Shown in pieces: positions 30,488 through 45,529 of a stretch of 64,000 bases of DNA. The position numbers and the translations under genes are program-made. The notes under the pieces were generated by a model. The model did not search any database, was not told the origin of the DNA, and saw only the letters and a list, made by a program, of their open reading frames with translations. The stretch lies in assembly GCF_034702125.1 (NCBI RefSeq), contig NC_085880.1, positions 10,372,177 to 10,436,176 of the forward strand. The letters are read 5' to 3'. This DNA is from Engraulis encrasicolus (Eukaryota; Chordata; Actinopteri; Clupeiformes; Engraulidae). Position 1 is the first letter of the stretch, and each line of letters starts with the position of its first letter.

Positions 30488-30869
30488 CCAATCACAGTTC
30501 ACATAATCGCTTTTCTTGCCAGCTTAGAATAATATTATTAAAACAAGAGAGCGAGCTTGGACTTCGGGAGTGCGTTATGCTGAAAGGACCCAGAAAAGGT
30601 GGCGAACGGCTCTAGGAGGACTAAAACTTTTCGCCTCTCGACACTATTTGATGGATATGCTGTATTTACATCTCTAAGCGGGGGCAGAAGAGCGCTTTCC
30701 CCCTCTCTAGCTCCGCAGTGGATTGTATCTTCGTCATTTGGAGACACTTCTGAACTGAAGTTTTTGCCGTTCATGGACTTCGGGTGTCAGCTCTCTGCTG
30801 CTCCAGCACTCACACAGAGGCAGACCCAGAAGAAGAAGAGGGCATCTCCGCGCCTACCCAGCAGAAACC
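30488..30869 (+). promoter_or_regulatory. six2: Probable six2 core promoter and 5' UTR
   Basis: A CCAAT box lies at 30488-30492 and a TATA-like TATTAAAA at 30536-30543, about 330 bp before the start codon. If the latter is used, transcription would start near 30565-30570, giving a 5' UTR of about 300 bp. The sequence becomes GC-richer from about 30600. The spacing of the two boxes suits a core promoter, but the start site is inferred, not seen. Confidence 0.4.
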
Positions 30870-31429
30870 ATGTCTATGCTCCCGACTTTTGGTTTTACGC
30901 AAGAGCAAGTGGCGTGCGTTTGTGAGGTTTTACAACAAGGTGGTAACATCGAGCGGCTAGGGCGCTTTCTCTGGTCCCTCCCGGCGTGCGAGCACCTACA
31001 CAAGAATGAGAGCGTCCTCAAAGCCAAGGCGGTAGTCGCTTTCCATCGGGGAAACTTCAGGGAGCTTTATAAAATACTAGAAAGCCACCAGTTCTCGCCA
31101 CACAACCACCCCAAGCTGCAACAGCTGTGGCTCAAGGCGCACTACATTGAAGCAGAGAAGCTCCGGGGCCGCCCTCTTGGGGCGGTGGGAAAGTACCGTG
31201 TCCGCAGAAAGTTTCCCTTGCCCCGGTCGATCTGGGACGGCGAGGAGACCAGCTACTGCTTCAAAGAGAAGAGCCGGAGCATACTAAGGGAGTGGTACAC
31301 CCACAACCCGTACCCTTCCCCGCGGGAGAAGAGAGAGTTGGCCGAGGCTACCGGTCTGACCACCACGCAAGTCAGCAACTGGTTCAAAAACAGGCGACAA
31401 AGAGACCGTGCAGCAGAGGCGAAGGAGAG
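30870..31429 (+). CDS. six2: six2 homeobox transcription factor, coding exon 1
   Basis: Encodes residues 1-187 (the last codon is completed by exon 2) of a 289-residue SIX-family nuclear transcription factor. The SIX domain, which binds EYA co-factors, covers about residues 9-119. The homeodomain covers about 124-183, with the SIX-type start [11 protein letters not shown] (126-136) and the recognition helix core [10 protein letters not shown] (171-180). The N-terminus [13 protein letters not shown] plus I27, E41, I93 and S120 fit SIX2 better than SIX1. The start at 30870 is the family's conserved start. The exon ends at the donor AG/GTACGA, immediately after the homeodomain, which is the family's usual intron position. 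In vertebrates SIX2 keeps nephron progenitors undifferentiated and acts in craniofacial and skeletal mesenchyme, with EYA and PAX partners (family knowledge). I see no frameshift, stop or missing key residue. Teleosts have six2a and six2b and I cannot decide which this is. Confidence 0.97.
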
Positions 31430-33168
<1,739 letters not shown>

Positions 33169-33478
33169 GGAAAACAACGAGAACTCCAACACGAACAGTC
33201 ACAACTCACTCTCGTCCTCAATGAACGGAAACAAAACGATACTCGGCAGCTCGGACGACGACAAAACGCCCTCTGGGACCCCAGACCACACCTCGTCCAG
33301 TCCGGCTTTACTCCTGACGTCGAACTCGGGACTGCAGTCCTTGCACGGATTGGCACCGCCACCCGGGCCCAGCGCCATCCCGGTACCGAGCGCGGATTCA
33401 GTACACCATCATCACGCTCTGCACCATGAGACCATACTGAACCCTATGTCGTCCAACTTGGTCGACCTCGGCTCTTAG
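33169..33478 (+). CDS. six2: six2 coding exon 2 (C-terminal activation region)
   Basis: Completes codon 187 and encodes residues 188-289, then TAG at 33476-33478. The acceptor is CCTTGCAG at 33161-33168, and the reading frame joins exon 1 exactly (560 + 310 = 870 nt). The exon starts with the SIX2-type stretch [12 protein letters not shown]. It continues with a Ser/Pro-rich region containing [16 protein letters not shown] and SSSPALLL, then a His-rich run (HHHHALHH), and ends in [12 protein letters not shown], the conserved C-terminus of SIX1/SIX2. The total of 289 residues is close to the usual SIX2 length of about 290. This C-terminal part is what separates SIX2 from SIX1, so it supports the paralogue call. 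Confidence 0.96.
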
Positions 33479-34080
33479 AAAAAGATGGGACTTCACGCAT
33501 TTTGAATGGACACGTGTGTGCGTGTATGGACAATTCTCAAAGAACAATATCATGAAAGGAAGAAGTAAACTTGATGTGAGAGATGACAAACCAAACAAGG
33601 CCGGACACTTAATCACTGAGCTGGAAATGGAGCGGAAATAAAGCGTTTTGGGGATGTTTTGGTCGGCACGGGGAGAGCACACGTGGTAGGAGATCTGAAG
33701 GTATTTGCTAGAATGTAAGAGCATGGTTAAGAGAAATGCAATACAATAAAATGTCTTAATTATTGTTATTATCATGGTTATTATTTTAGAGCCGAGCTTT
33801 GGAAAGATTCGTGACCTTTGCCGGGGTATGACCCGAGACGTTACATATTCTAGGTTCTCTCCCGAAGGCCATTTTCAGTTATGATTTTGTATGGATTACA
33901 GTGTTCTTGAAATGATAAGATCCCTCTTGTCATGTGCTAAGAACACACTATCTAACTTTCTCTTGTATTTTACATTGGAGAGCGACTGCATGTAAACCTT
34001 GCGATTAATAAAAAAAAAATGAATTCGATCCGTCAATAGTTTCATATCTACCCTTTACAATAAAAATATTTAATGAATTA
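33479..34080 (+). other. six2: six2 3' UTR with candidate poly(A) signals
   Basis: Four AATAAA hexamers follow the stop codon, at 33637-33642, 33745-33750, 34007-34012 and 34059-34064. The last is followed at about 34093-34106 by GGTGTTTATTTTG, a GU/U-rich downstream element, so I place the longest 3' end near 34080. The 33745 signal could give a shorter form. The region is unique AT-rich sequence without visible transposon material. Confidence 0.6.
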
Positions 34081-35449
34081 CATTCGCGGACAAGGTGTTT
34101 ATTTTGAATTCCTCTGCACGTGAAATGGGGCTTTCACAACAACATAGCGCATATGAGCCCAGTTTTGGCGCACTACTCCCAGACACCTTCCCTGCAAATG
34201 TCCTCTTACTTTATACTTAAAAGACATAGGCTAAGTTTGGGTACAGATCACTAACTGTTTTCTGTGTTTGTCAAAGGTATGATTTGCTTTTAGTGGTCAG
34301 TGGGCTTCAACTTCTTTGTTGACAAGCCGGCTAGTCGGTCCGCTACAAGTCGGTGCTAAATTAGGTTTGTAATCCAGGAAGCTTGTAGTCGCGGCGTGAA
34401 CTGAGAGACCGGGGTCTGTGTTTGATGCAGCAGTTGGTCTAGTTCTGGACTTGCGTGAAAGAATCAAACATTGAGGATGGGCGAGCTGTCACTCTGTGCG
34501 TAAAAGTGTTGAACTATGAGTGGATTCTTATTTGGACGTTCCCTAAATGTGGCATAGGGTTGTGTGTTTTGCAGGCCCCTACTCGGCCTCCTGAAAGCTA
34601 GGGCTGCTTGTCTTTATTTGTGGAGTAGGCCTTGATCTAGTTTACACCACTCTCGCCTGTGGAAATGCAGACATAACCAATTGGCCTTGGTAGCCTATTT
34701 GATTTAATTTATTTTCTTTTATCCTTAGAGGTTTTCTCTTAACATTCTCTATTAAAAGGGCATGCTTATCGATATAATCGATTCCCCAAGAAGGCTACAA
34801 TCTGAAATTGCAGTTGTGCTGTGGTATGTGGAGGAGAATTCTTCTCTGTGGATTCCTAATGCATTGTGTAGATTTTACCAAAGTGATTGTAACGAGACCG
34901 TAATAGTGATGGGTTTACTGCGTTAGAGTGAATACTATAATTGGTGAGAATAATGACAGCAGCCTCAGCTCGTGCGCCACAACTGCGGCTGCTGTCCAGG
35001 CGACGACACTTTCTCTGGGTGCGAGCTTAATCTGAGGGGCAGAAAGTTCGGTGTGTGAGATCTTCGAAAGTACTAACGCGTGTTGAAAGACATCACTCTG
35101 TTTGAACAGCTTCAAATTAACCCTGCTACACAACCACCACCCATTCCACACACGCGCGCGCACACACATTAAAAAAAACCTCACGGGCCTGCATGCGCAC
35201 AAGGCTGGAGGCACAAGCGCGCACTCCAAAGATTGTCTACATAGCAATTTGCCAGTTGTAATTATGTCACTACGTTTTTTTCTTTTCTTTTCCCCCTTCT
35301 TCCATTAATGTTCTCATTTCAGTGCATGGTGTCAACACGCGAAAATGTCTAACCAACTTTTAATGTTTTCATTCTTTCTCGAATAAATAATATGAAGGTT
35401 CATTAATTTCCCGCCAAACAAATGTATAATAAGTTTTAACATAACACAA

Positions 35450-35451
<2 letters not shown>

Positions 35452-35538
<87 letters not shown>
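35452..35538 (+). repeat. (GT)43 microsatellite
   Basis: Perfect GT array. Confidence 0.99.
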
Positions 35539-35540
<2 letters not shown>

Positions 35541-37553
35541 AAGAGACTTTAGGTCAGTGAAAGTTACTGTAAATGTTACTGTAGAAAGTTACTTTACCAA
35601 TGTATGTGGCTGTGGATGGGTAAAGAACAAGGCCACATGAGAACACTGACTACACTGGGACCTTACAGTTCCCCAACCCTCATTAGTTAACTCACTGTGT
35701 CATTCCACCACTCATTTGTAATCAGCTGCGGTGTTCATGTGCATGTGTGTGTCAATAGGGAGAGAGTGAAAGTGTGTTGGTGTGGAGAGAGCGAGGGGAC
35801 GAGCGAGTCAGAGACCGTTAAAACTTGTAGGCATGAGATGTTAAGAATCTCTCACATTTGCAAGGCTAACAAGGCACTATGCGCGTTGTTAGGGCAGCGC
35901 ATGCTGGTTTAATATAGGAAAGTATTCTTATGAGGGATAACAGGCAACTTCGTGAAAGGTCAAAAAGAAACGCTCCAAACATTTGGACACATTTACACCA
36001 GGCATGTCTCTTCCTCTAATACCATGTCTACACCTCATCTGTTTTCCTCACTAATCACTTGCTAACATGTGATTTTAAACTCATTAAATTTTGTTTATGT
36101 AGCTATAATTAATTATTTGTTACAGTTTGTTCATCACGCTTACACGTTATCAAGGTTGATGTACCATCAGTTGGTAAACAGAACTGTTATGAATTTAGAC
36201 TAAAGCTGTGCGTAATGGGAATAACTAATTGCAGGTATTTTGTATGATATAGCCCAAATCGATGGCAATGCAATCAAAACTGAGGTTAAATCGAGCCATC
36301 AGGACTACAGTTGTCGGTGTCCTAAAAGTTTTGGATTAACAGTCTCGCCCTTTCTGAAAAAAAAAAGTTATGAAATGTCATCACGGCTGACTCGTGAACT
36401 TTTGCGCTGGCAACAAAATCCTTCCAAGTCCCCCTGCCAAATGTAGGAGAAATAAAATCTCAGTTTTCAAGGGTGTCAGTGTCGGTTGGTATCACCATGC
36501 CAGAACAAACTTGAAGCCACAGACAGGAAGGCTGTTTCGTCTCTGCTAGGCTACAGGCTACAGACCAAATGGCCCTTCTCGATACCCCCCCAAAAATACC
36601 GTCGTATTGGCGCCCCGGCAACAATGCTTATTAAGCAACAGCGATCAAAACATAATCTCCCCTGCTTCTGGCTATAACCGGAACATATGTCAGACACTGC
36701 AGATAGGCCTGAGTGGCTTAAGGTGCTTTATGAACCACCCATAGGCCTACAAAAGAAACGCGTTTTTGTTTGTATTCCTTTCCATTGTTTGCTAAATTAT
36801 GGCTCTATTTGTAGGCCATTTATAGACTAAATGATCTATCCAGGTTTCCGTTTTACCCTCGTGGGTCGAAAATACAATGAAAACGTAGGCCTACACAAAC
36901 CTACCAGGAAAAGGCCTACTAAACACTAGACTAATAATTAGCAACCGTCTATTTTCCTGGCCTTTTCCCCCCACAAACTGGACAACACAAAACATCAAAG
37001 TAGCTATAATTGAATTCTGCACTCAGCTATGAGACAGGTAGGCCTATGAAAGGCGTGGGATCGGAAGGTGTTTTGAACAAAAAAGACAAATGGCTAGTTT
37101 GAAAATTAAATATGCGAAATATAAAATGTTCAAAGTTACACGAATGTCTATGTCTATGTCTATATTGAAGGACGTGTGTTAACAAAAAATACATGCATGC
37201 TGAAAACGCCCTATTGGGCGTTCAAGACATGCAATTGTCGTGGTGCGTTTATTTGGGCTCAGTGAGGCGAGGTATGTCGCCCTCAGCCCAAAGAATCAAC
37301 AGAAGTGGTCTGCGTGTTTACCGCGCCAGGGCCAAAACGAGGGGCTTCCTCCCCAAGCAATGGAGGCACACAGACACACACACATACGTTTTCCCCATTC
37401 ATGCAGTGTAAGTTTCTCCCTCGGTCTTTTGGCTATTAAATTAATGTGGAAAATATGGATGCTTTACAAATAAAAAAAATGTAAAAGAATAAAATATATA
37501 CAACGAGTGGTCCTATTAGGTCCATTGTTTTATTTAAACTAGTAGTAGGCCTG

Positions 37554-37555
<2 letters not shown>

Positions 37556-37639
<84 letters not shown>

Positions 37640-37641
37640 TT
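37556..37641 (+). repeat. (ATT)n microsatellite
   Basis: About 28 perfect ATT units. Confidence 0.99.
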
Positions 37642-40221
37642 AGGCTATTATTCATGATCATAATCGTCATCGTAATAATAGCCTATGGTAGGCTTTTGCT
37701 TGGTAGGAGTCGTGGTGTTGAAATATAAGTGATAGAAAAAGCCAACTACCGGTAATTATTTTTTCTGTCATCAAAAAAAAGAAAGAAAAGGGGGGAACTA
37801 AAACACCCTGCCAGACCATCATTATGGGCAAACATATTTTTTTTCGGGGGAAAAACACACACAAACATAGTCTAATCAAAATGGAGTGGACACTAGTTTT
37901 TCCTGTAGGCTATTATATACTTTGAGACAGCCTCAGATAGGGGGTATGCCTACCTCACTTGCTGCCATTCATTTTAATCACTTTATGCATCAATGTATCT
38001 GCCTTAAACGAATGAGCGAAATAAATCAGCATATTGAACATGAGCATGTGTTTTGCAGCCTATTGGTTCGGAGAGATTAATTTAGACGAACGTTTTTGTT
38101 TTAGGGTAGCATGATTCAAAACTAATTTTCTTTAACTAAAATGTAATTCATGTTGTAGCGATATATAGGCTATATTTATTGGAAACAAGAATGGGTCGTG
38201 TGCTGGAATGGGTCGAAGTTCTTCAAAAGAGAAACATTCCTGCATGCGCTTTGACGGTGGGCCACGTCGTGATTTGTGCATATGGACTGGATCGGATAGC
38301 AAGCGGTCAAGCCGGACTTGAGCCGCTGCATCTCTCGTGCAGCGAGATAAAAAAGAAAGAGAAGAGGGCTGGGTGTTGAGTTACGGTCTATTTTATTTTA
38401 GGAGGACAGCACGCGGAGCATCAGGGCCTAACTGATTCAGGGTAGCTTAAGCAATGCTGCGTAAAGGCTCACCAAATACCGTTCGACGACCTTGAACTTC
38501 GCACCAATTCGGTTAGGCCTACTTAAAAAGTATTTTTTATTTTTTATTTTTATTTTTTTTTTACAAAATACAGACAACAGCGCACCAGAGACGTCAAAAT
38601 GTGGAATGTAACTTTCCTCAGTGTCTTAGCAAGGAGTTTAGGAGGGAATATTATTTAGGTTTCAATCTGGATGAAAAATTTTACTAGGCCTGCTTCCTCA
38701 CCGACGGTATCCGTAGATGGGTTGCATAGATGGGTGTCATTTGATGAAAATAATACCATATCTGGCGATGTTTTTGCACTGCGGAGGAGAGTACAATATA
38801 CACCTGATTTGGCTGCTATTAGTTATTTTGTGACGAGTCTCGCAGATCCCCAGCAAAAGGCAATGTGTCCATTGAGTGTAAACAACGGTGCGCGTTTTCA
38901 GTTCTTCCTCAGGCGGCTGACATAGCGGTGAAATGATGAGATGACCCACACTTTTTTGCAGAACAGGGACTGGAAGAGTCCATTGCATGAATGCAGCCCT
39001 GTGCTGGAGATAAGTTATGGTCCTATTAAAAAACATAATTAAAATATAACCGCAAAAACTGACCGTGATGTGAAGATAATCAGGTTTGCCCGAAGCAATT
39101 GCAGACGTGCACCAGATGACTGAGCAATTAGGCAACAACAATTTGGCATGTGTTATGGTGATCATTGTCAGTCAAGTAGCAGAGATTGTTTTCCACTTGT
39201 TACTGGAGTCCTTGAACAGTTTGTGCTTACAAGTGGCGCGGATGTCCTGAGCCTTATTTAGGCCTGCTTGCATGGGCAGGGAACCAAACTCTAATTCGCC
39301 ATTTTGCAATAACTCCCCCAACAAAAAAATTCAAAAGAAAACAAATTATAACAATTCTAAAATCATCTCTGAATTTCTTTAATTTTAGGACTATCGTATG
39401 GGCTACAGGGAGGGCTGGCGTGCTTTAACTGACCAACGAATTGGAAATTACAGTCTCCCAAACCATATGTGAAAGGCCAGTCCTATGCAGTGGATTTCTT
39501 GGTAATTGTTTGCATGACTTTCATCGTGATAATGGCCACTTTCATATTGCAACCCCAGCATGTCAAACTCCTGGTACGCATTTCATCCGAGCGGTTCACG
39601 ACAGATCCCACTTCGGAGAGAACGCACATGTAAAAATATAGCCTACATCTAACATATACATTTCATGGTCGTCATATCAAAATCAGATGTCGCACCATTT
39701 TGCCCCTCCTCGAAACTTGCGTGGAATTGATTTCGCGACATCTGTAAGCTGACGACCTTGATGGTGACCTCCCAATGACCAGTGGCCCAAACACAGACTT
39801 CAACGCTCGCGAGGTGACCTCTCACAGTTTGACCACGCATCTCCCGGTGATTACACTCCTAGTCCTGACAACACCGAAGCACAAAGAAACAGGGAGCATA
39901 GGACCCCCGGTACAGAAGGATCCGGAGCCCGGAGGTCGGTTACATCCGTGTTCTCACAAGCCGCAAGCAGAGAAATGTGCCCGTGGCACGGCCTTCCTGT
40001 CGGGCAAGGAAACCACAATGACAGCGAGATGTGCCAGTGCCACCGACTGTCACGCAGTGAACACACCCTCTGCGGCCACACGCCGATAGACGTGAGCGCA
40101 CGAGCAGCATTCTCACACAGCTCAGAGACAAGACACGGAGCCTACATTCTGTTGTGTGCTCTCTCTTGTACACATGCTCACAATGCACACAAAGGCAAAA
40201 ATGTAACATCACTAACAGCTC

Positions 40222-40347
<126 letters not shown>

Positions 40348-40742
40348 CCATGGATTGTGTGTGTAAGAGAGAACGGGCAATGAAAGATGTACACCATTTA
40401 GCCCTCAGACATATGTATCCATAGACAGAAACAGTTGGCATACAATGCACAATACATTATACATTGAGCTGGGCTGTAACTGTTGGCATGCTGCATACAT
40501 AATACATTAGCTTGGGCTATGCATACATAAGCATATCGAACCACAGAAACATGCAATATTTAAACTTTTCACTGGCTTCATGACCTAGAGAGGGGTAAAA
40601 CAAAACCTGTCTGAAAATAGTATGGTGTTTACTTTCTGTAGCAGGCATGTTTTTGGCTGTAGGCGTCTTTTTCTACAAAGTGACCGCCACAGTGATATGA
40701 AACAAAATTGCAAAAAATAGAGTACCAGACTTCTGCAATATG

Positions 40743-41395
40743 TTAACCCTCCTGCTATCCTCAGATTTAGGTTACATCCGTGATCCTTGGGGTCATTTTG
40801 ACCCCAGTCATTTAAATGTCCATAAAATCAGTAGAAGCAAAAACTTTTGCACCGGTTTATGCCTCAGATATTTACTGTTGCTCTGTTGGGAACATAAAAA
40901 GCCCTTTAGATAAGTCCTAGCACCCCCACACACAGCCCACACACCAAAAGAACTAATCCATGACTAGGTGAAAATGTGCAACAACTGCCCAAAAGTTGCC
41001 TTGACTTAGTTTTGGCCCTCGTCCACATCATACATATTGTTAGTTATCAGAGCCCTAAATAAAGCAAAATGTTCTGTTCTGAATAACTTATGTTCATGTA
41101 TTTTACATAATCTAGACAGATTTGAACATGTATTAGCAAAATATGGATGTTCCATTTGTTTAATACACTTAAAAAATGTGGGGCCAAATTGACCCCAAGG
41201 AACACAGATGTAACCAAAATGTGTACAGCACTTAGGGAAAACATTTTTGTGGAAATTTCACTTTTTTCACATTGACCCCATATATTTAGGAAAAGTAATC
41301 AAAGATGAATGAAAAGAATTATGTACTTTATGTATTTTTCAGACGTTAAACATTGAATGGGGTGAAATAGACCCCAAGGATAACAGGAGGGTTAA
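40743..41395. mobile_element. TTAA-type MITE, CCCTCCTGCTATCC ends
   Basis: Exact TTAA on both sides (40743-40746 and 41392-41395). Ends CCCTCCTGCTATCC and GGATAACAGGAGGG are inverted repeats with one mismatch. Subterminal GGGTCATTTTGACCCC and GGGGTGAAATAGACCCC repeat the theme. It is 653 bp, with no open frame of note. piggyBac-like by target site. Confidence 0.9.
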
Positions 41396-41724
41396 TGTTA
41401 TCTGACATAAGCTGAGGAAGGAAATACAAAAAGTAGCACATAATGTGTTGTTCTTGCAGTATCGTACATATGGCCGTGCAATTTCAAGGGTCTAAATGTG
41501 TGTGAGGAAGAACAAGACAAAACATGCGCAGAGTAGTATGTGTTCAGATGTTTCCCATTGTTGGCTGTTGCGCCTGAATAGGAGAAGATATGCATTTTAG
41601 GGCCTGAAGTGTAAGCACCACTGCGGACATCCCATTCCCACCTGGCTACTGCAGCCCTCCCCTGGCCCATATACGGCCCAGATCTGGTTAGATTTCCAAA
41701 GAGTGACTTGTTGAGTGTAGGAGG

Positions 41725-41830
<106 letters not shown>

Positions 41831-42469
41831 TACTGAGTGACTGGGGCAGAACAGAGAAAAGAAAGCAAACACAATAAAAAGAAACTGCCTTGGAAAAATC
41901 AATCTTTTTTAATGTAGAAAATACAAGGTCTACATGCGCCCATCTTAAATTTGGGTTGTTATTTTTATTACCCAAACACAACATGTGTTGCTATTTAAAT
42001 GTTTTGCATTTGTACAGCTATAATATGATAATACTGTTGCCATGAAGATGTGTTTCCGATTATCCCACATGAGAGGTTTTCTTTTTTTTTTACCCTTGCT
42101 TGTATTCCAGACCCACTGTTTTTATTTTGGACTGTTGTATGACAAAAGATCTGCAGCAAATATCCATGATTGTCTGAATGCCTTGCCGTTTACTTTGTCC
42201 TGTGCAAGTAAGTGAGTGAACAACTTGAGTCAATTTGACTAGCATTGCCATGGTGCATTAGGTACTGTACAGCGCTGGGCAATAGGATATAGCTTGCGTG
42301 TGGTTTTGATATTTTAGTGTGTGTAACAAAGACGGATACTGAAAGGCAAAATTTAGTAAGGAGGACACTGACATGTCTTCATTGAGAGACACTTACTGTA
42401 CTAGTATAGTAAACACCATCAGTTCAAATTTTTACATCAACTTATTGTATAAAACGACTTAAATCACAA
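41831..42469. other. Intergenic DNA, nothing recognised
   Basis: AT-rich unique-looking sequence. Confidence 0.4.
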
Positions 42470-42491
42470 ACACACACACACACACGCACGC

Positions 42492-42567
<76 letters not shown>
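42470..42567 (+). repeat. (CA)n microsatellite
   Basis: CA array with CACG variants near its left end. Confidence 0.98.
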
Positions 42568-42569
<2 letters not shown>

Positions 42570-43229
42570 CGTTTTCTCTTGCTTTGAAGTGAAGGTTACA
42601 ACCTGGGCCAGGGGGGTTGCCGTGTAGACATGCTGACATCATGATCAGTATTTGACACAAATGTATCAATATGAAACATAAAGAGCATGCACTGTGAATA
42701 TCAATTATGATTTAAATGTGTTAGTGAAAGATCAATGGCTGTTTGCGATGTGGGCAAACTATTATTGGCTCAAAAAAATCTCACACTAATGTATACGCAA
42801 ATTTGTTCCATCTCTTCATGCACAGCTGGTTGTCACTGTGGATGTTATGTTACTGAGATTATAGCATAGCACAATTCTGCCCTCTGTCAAACTCATAGTA
42901 GTTAAAGCAATACATTATCTCACAATGCAGTGTTTGTATATATTGATTTGAATTGCTTCTTTTTAAAATCTTACCACTTTCATTTCCATATGAAATAGCA
43001 CAAACCTTTGTTTATCATCAACAACAAAAACTTGTTTGTGTTTGACAGGACAAATATTTACAAAACCCTGCTGAGTCCCTTGCTTTGATCTTCTTCATAA
43101 GTCACAAGTTGTTTTTTTGTTGTAATTTTACACACACCCTGAATATTAACATCATAAACATTTCTTGTAGTAAGGAGACGGACAGTGTCCTTTATCTCTT
43201 TGTCTCCATTCTTATCACACTGCATTCTA

Positions 43230-43265
43230 TCCATCTCTCTCTCTCTCTCTCTCTCTCTCACTCAC
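43230..43265 (+). repeat. (CT)n tract
   Basis: Short CT array. Confidence 0.9.
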
Positions 43266-43335
43266 TCTACCCTTCTTCTAACCTCGCTCTTCCACACTGT
43301 ATACCCATGCATACCCATACCCACTGTCATACCTT

Positions 43336-43525
43336 TACCACTGTGGGATACATCTCTGTTGTATTTTTTATCAGTGTTGGGTATATATCTGTTGTATTTT
43401 TTGAACCAGTGTTGGGTATATCTTTGTAATAATTTTACCAGTGTTGGATATACTGTATCTCTGTCATATTTTGTCCTATTTTTTACGTGTGTTGTATATA
43501 GCTTTGGCATACTTTCACCAGAGCT
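43336..43525 (+). repeat. Imperfect tandem minisatellite of about 30-40 bp units
   Basis: Five or six degenerate units of the form CCAGTGTTGGGTATATCTnTTGTAnTTTT. Translated frames show the same cycle. No gene. Confidence 0.75.
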
Positions 43526-44028
43526 GGTTCCACAGGTGACATCCATGCAGAGGGGGCTGGACGTCACAACTCCCTCATTGGAGTGACCAGAGACAAGTGC
43601 AGAGGGCCGGAGCGGAGTGCCTGGGTCTGAGTCCATGGGTGGGTGTGGGTGAATGGGGAGGGCCTCTGAACTCCCCAGCGCTTCTTTTGATTTCACCATC
43701 GCTGGAGAGGATCATTTTCAATACCAGCGAAATCCCTGTTTGGAGCGTTGCAAAAATAAAACATTTTCAATTAATTGATAAAATAATAATGATGATAATA
43801 ATACCATAATGTTTTCTTTTTCTGTGCTTGGCTTTTAATTACTAAAGCAAGAAAATTGAATGAGACGCCTAACACTGAATATGACATTCTGGTCTAGATA
43901 CAAGATGGCTTCACAGCAGTCTTAAAAAAGTGTGATAAAACATTTACACACAGAAATTAAATGTATTCTTGCTATTTTAAAGAATTGCTGCTTGTGGCAA
44001 TTTATTATGGCCATAATGTGACCATATT

Positions 44029-44247
44029 TTACATTACATTACACTTAGCTGATGCTTTTTTAAAATCCAAAATGATTAAGTTATTTGCAGGATATTGGTT
44101 ACCGTGCCTGGAGCAATGTGTGGTTGGGTGCTCAACAGCACTCAAGCCATGGATGGAGGCTGTAGGGAGAGGTAAGGGTGGGATCCGAACCTGCAACCCT
44201 CTGACCTTAAGACCAACTCCCTCATAATTAGACAACTGCTGCCTCAT
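44029..44247 (-). mobile_element. tRNA-derived SINE (minus strand)
   Basis: On the minus strand the head runs inward from 44247. It has a B box GGTTCGGATCC (complement of 44181-44191), preceded by the anticodon-arm-like GGTCTTAAGGTCAGAGGGTT. The body CCATGGATGGAGGCTGTAGGG and the tail-side TTAGCTGATGCTTTT plus ACATT units at 44029-44045 match an abundant fish SINE. Fragments of the same family lie at 7481-7535 and 63785-63850. Confidence 0.8.
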
Positions 44248-44953
44248 TTTGTAAACATTGATGTGTTGAGGTGTTCAATGTGTAAAGTGTCTCCTCAATA
44301 AAGCTATCAGCTGAGCCAGGTCACATCACAAACACACAGGCTACTGTAAGTATAAAGTGAACGGTGACAGAGAACCATGAGGATAAATAAAAGTACGCCT
44401 TTCATATATGGTGGAAAAATATCTTACTGAACCCCTGAGAGCCATGGGACCCCTCTTAATCACGCTTCCCTCCCACCTTTTGTGAAGAGGACATGTATTT
44501 CAACTAATATGTTGTCATTTCCAATAGTTATATGGGATCATGAGATCATGAGATAAAAATATATTATTATTTACAGTACTATTTCTATTATTTTTGTCCT
44601 ATTATAAATGTGTGTCTTTCCCACTATAGTTTGACCACCAAATAGATCTGGAGAACACTTTCTAGTTGTGTAGCAATAACCACTTGCTGACAGAATACTG
44701 CTTTCATGCGTGACCTTACACTGATCTATCATATGGCCAGGAAAACATTCTGCTAGGAATTGCCCCATAGAGAACTGTGAGTGTGACAGGGGTATACACA
44801 TGTGAGTGTAAAAACTCCAGTAGACATGTTTATCTAACAGCACAACAAACTACCTGCCATACCGATGACAGGTACAACACAAGTTCACTGTTGCATGGCT
44901 CAGCATGCTTGTCACAGGTAAGAGAGGTCGCCTGTGTCTATGGCACAATCTGA

Positions 44954-44971
44954 TGCTCCCTCTAGTGGTCA
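44954..44971 (-). promoter_or_regulatory. Candidate CTCF site
   Basis: TGCTCCCTCTAGTGGTCA matches the reverse complement of the CTCF core (CCCTCTAGTGG with flanking GC and YCA). In vertebrates a CTCF-marked boundary separates the Six2 and Six3 regulatory domains, and this side of six2 should face six3. Confidence 0.45.
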
Positions 44972-45529
44972 GGCTACGTCACAGACACCAACCTGTCTAA
45001 GGACAACTCCATTCATCAATCCATTCATCCTCGTCCATCCATTCATCCACATGGGTAACATTTTATGCTATGGTTTCTTTTTACATGCATATGCGCATTA
45101 TGTTGTATCATGTATTGACACTGTATGTACCCAACCCTTACCCTATATTAGTCTACAGTGTACACATAATGTTACATGCCATCACATACAGTACTTTGAT
45201 TAAGATTATACTTAATCAATGTAACAGGTATGGTGTTCGAATGAATGACGTTAAGTGATTCGACACAACATTTGTTATGATTAGAGACAGGGCATTTGTT
45301 AGGCTGCATAGGTTAGTAGTTAGACTTAGAGTCATCAGAAGTTAGGCATATATTAGATAACATGACAGCGGGGACCTTACTGATTTTTGTTTGTATTCAG
45401 TACTTCCACATGTCTCTCATGCATACTTCATTATTCAAAATGGCCGAGGCCATTCATACGTAGCCTGTGGTTTGTTCGAACATTCTGGCTGCAAACACCT
45501 CACGTACGTATATGGATTTTTATCTTGTC

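Noticed and set aside
34915..35247. 110-codon minus-strand open frame downstream of six2
   Set aside because: No domain, no nearby splice or promoter signals, and overlapping frames on the other strand.
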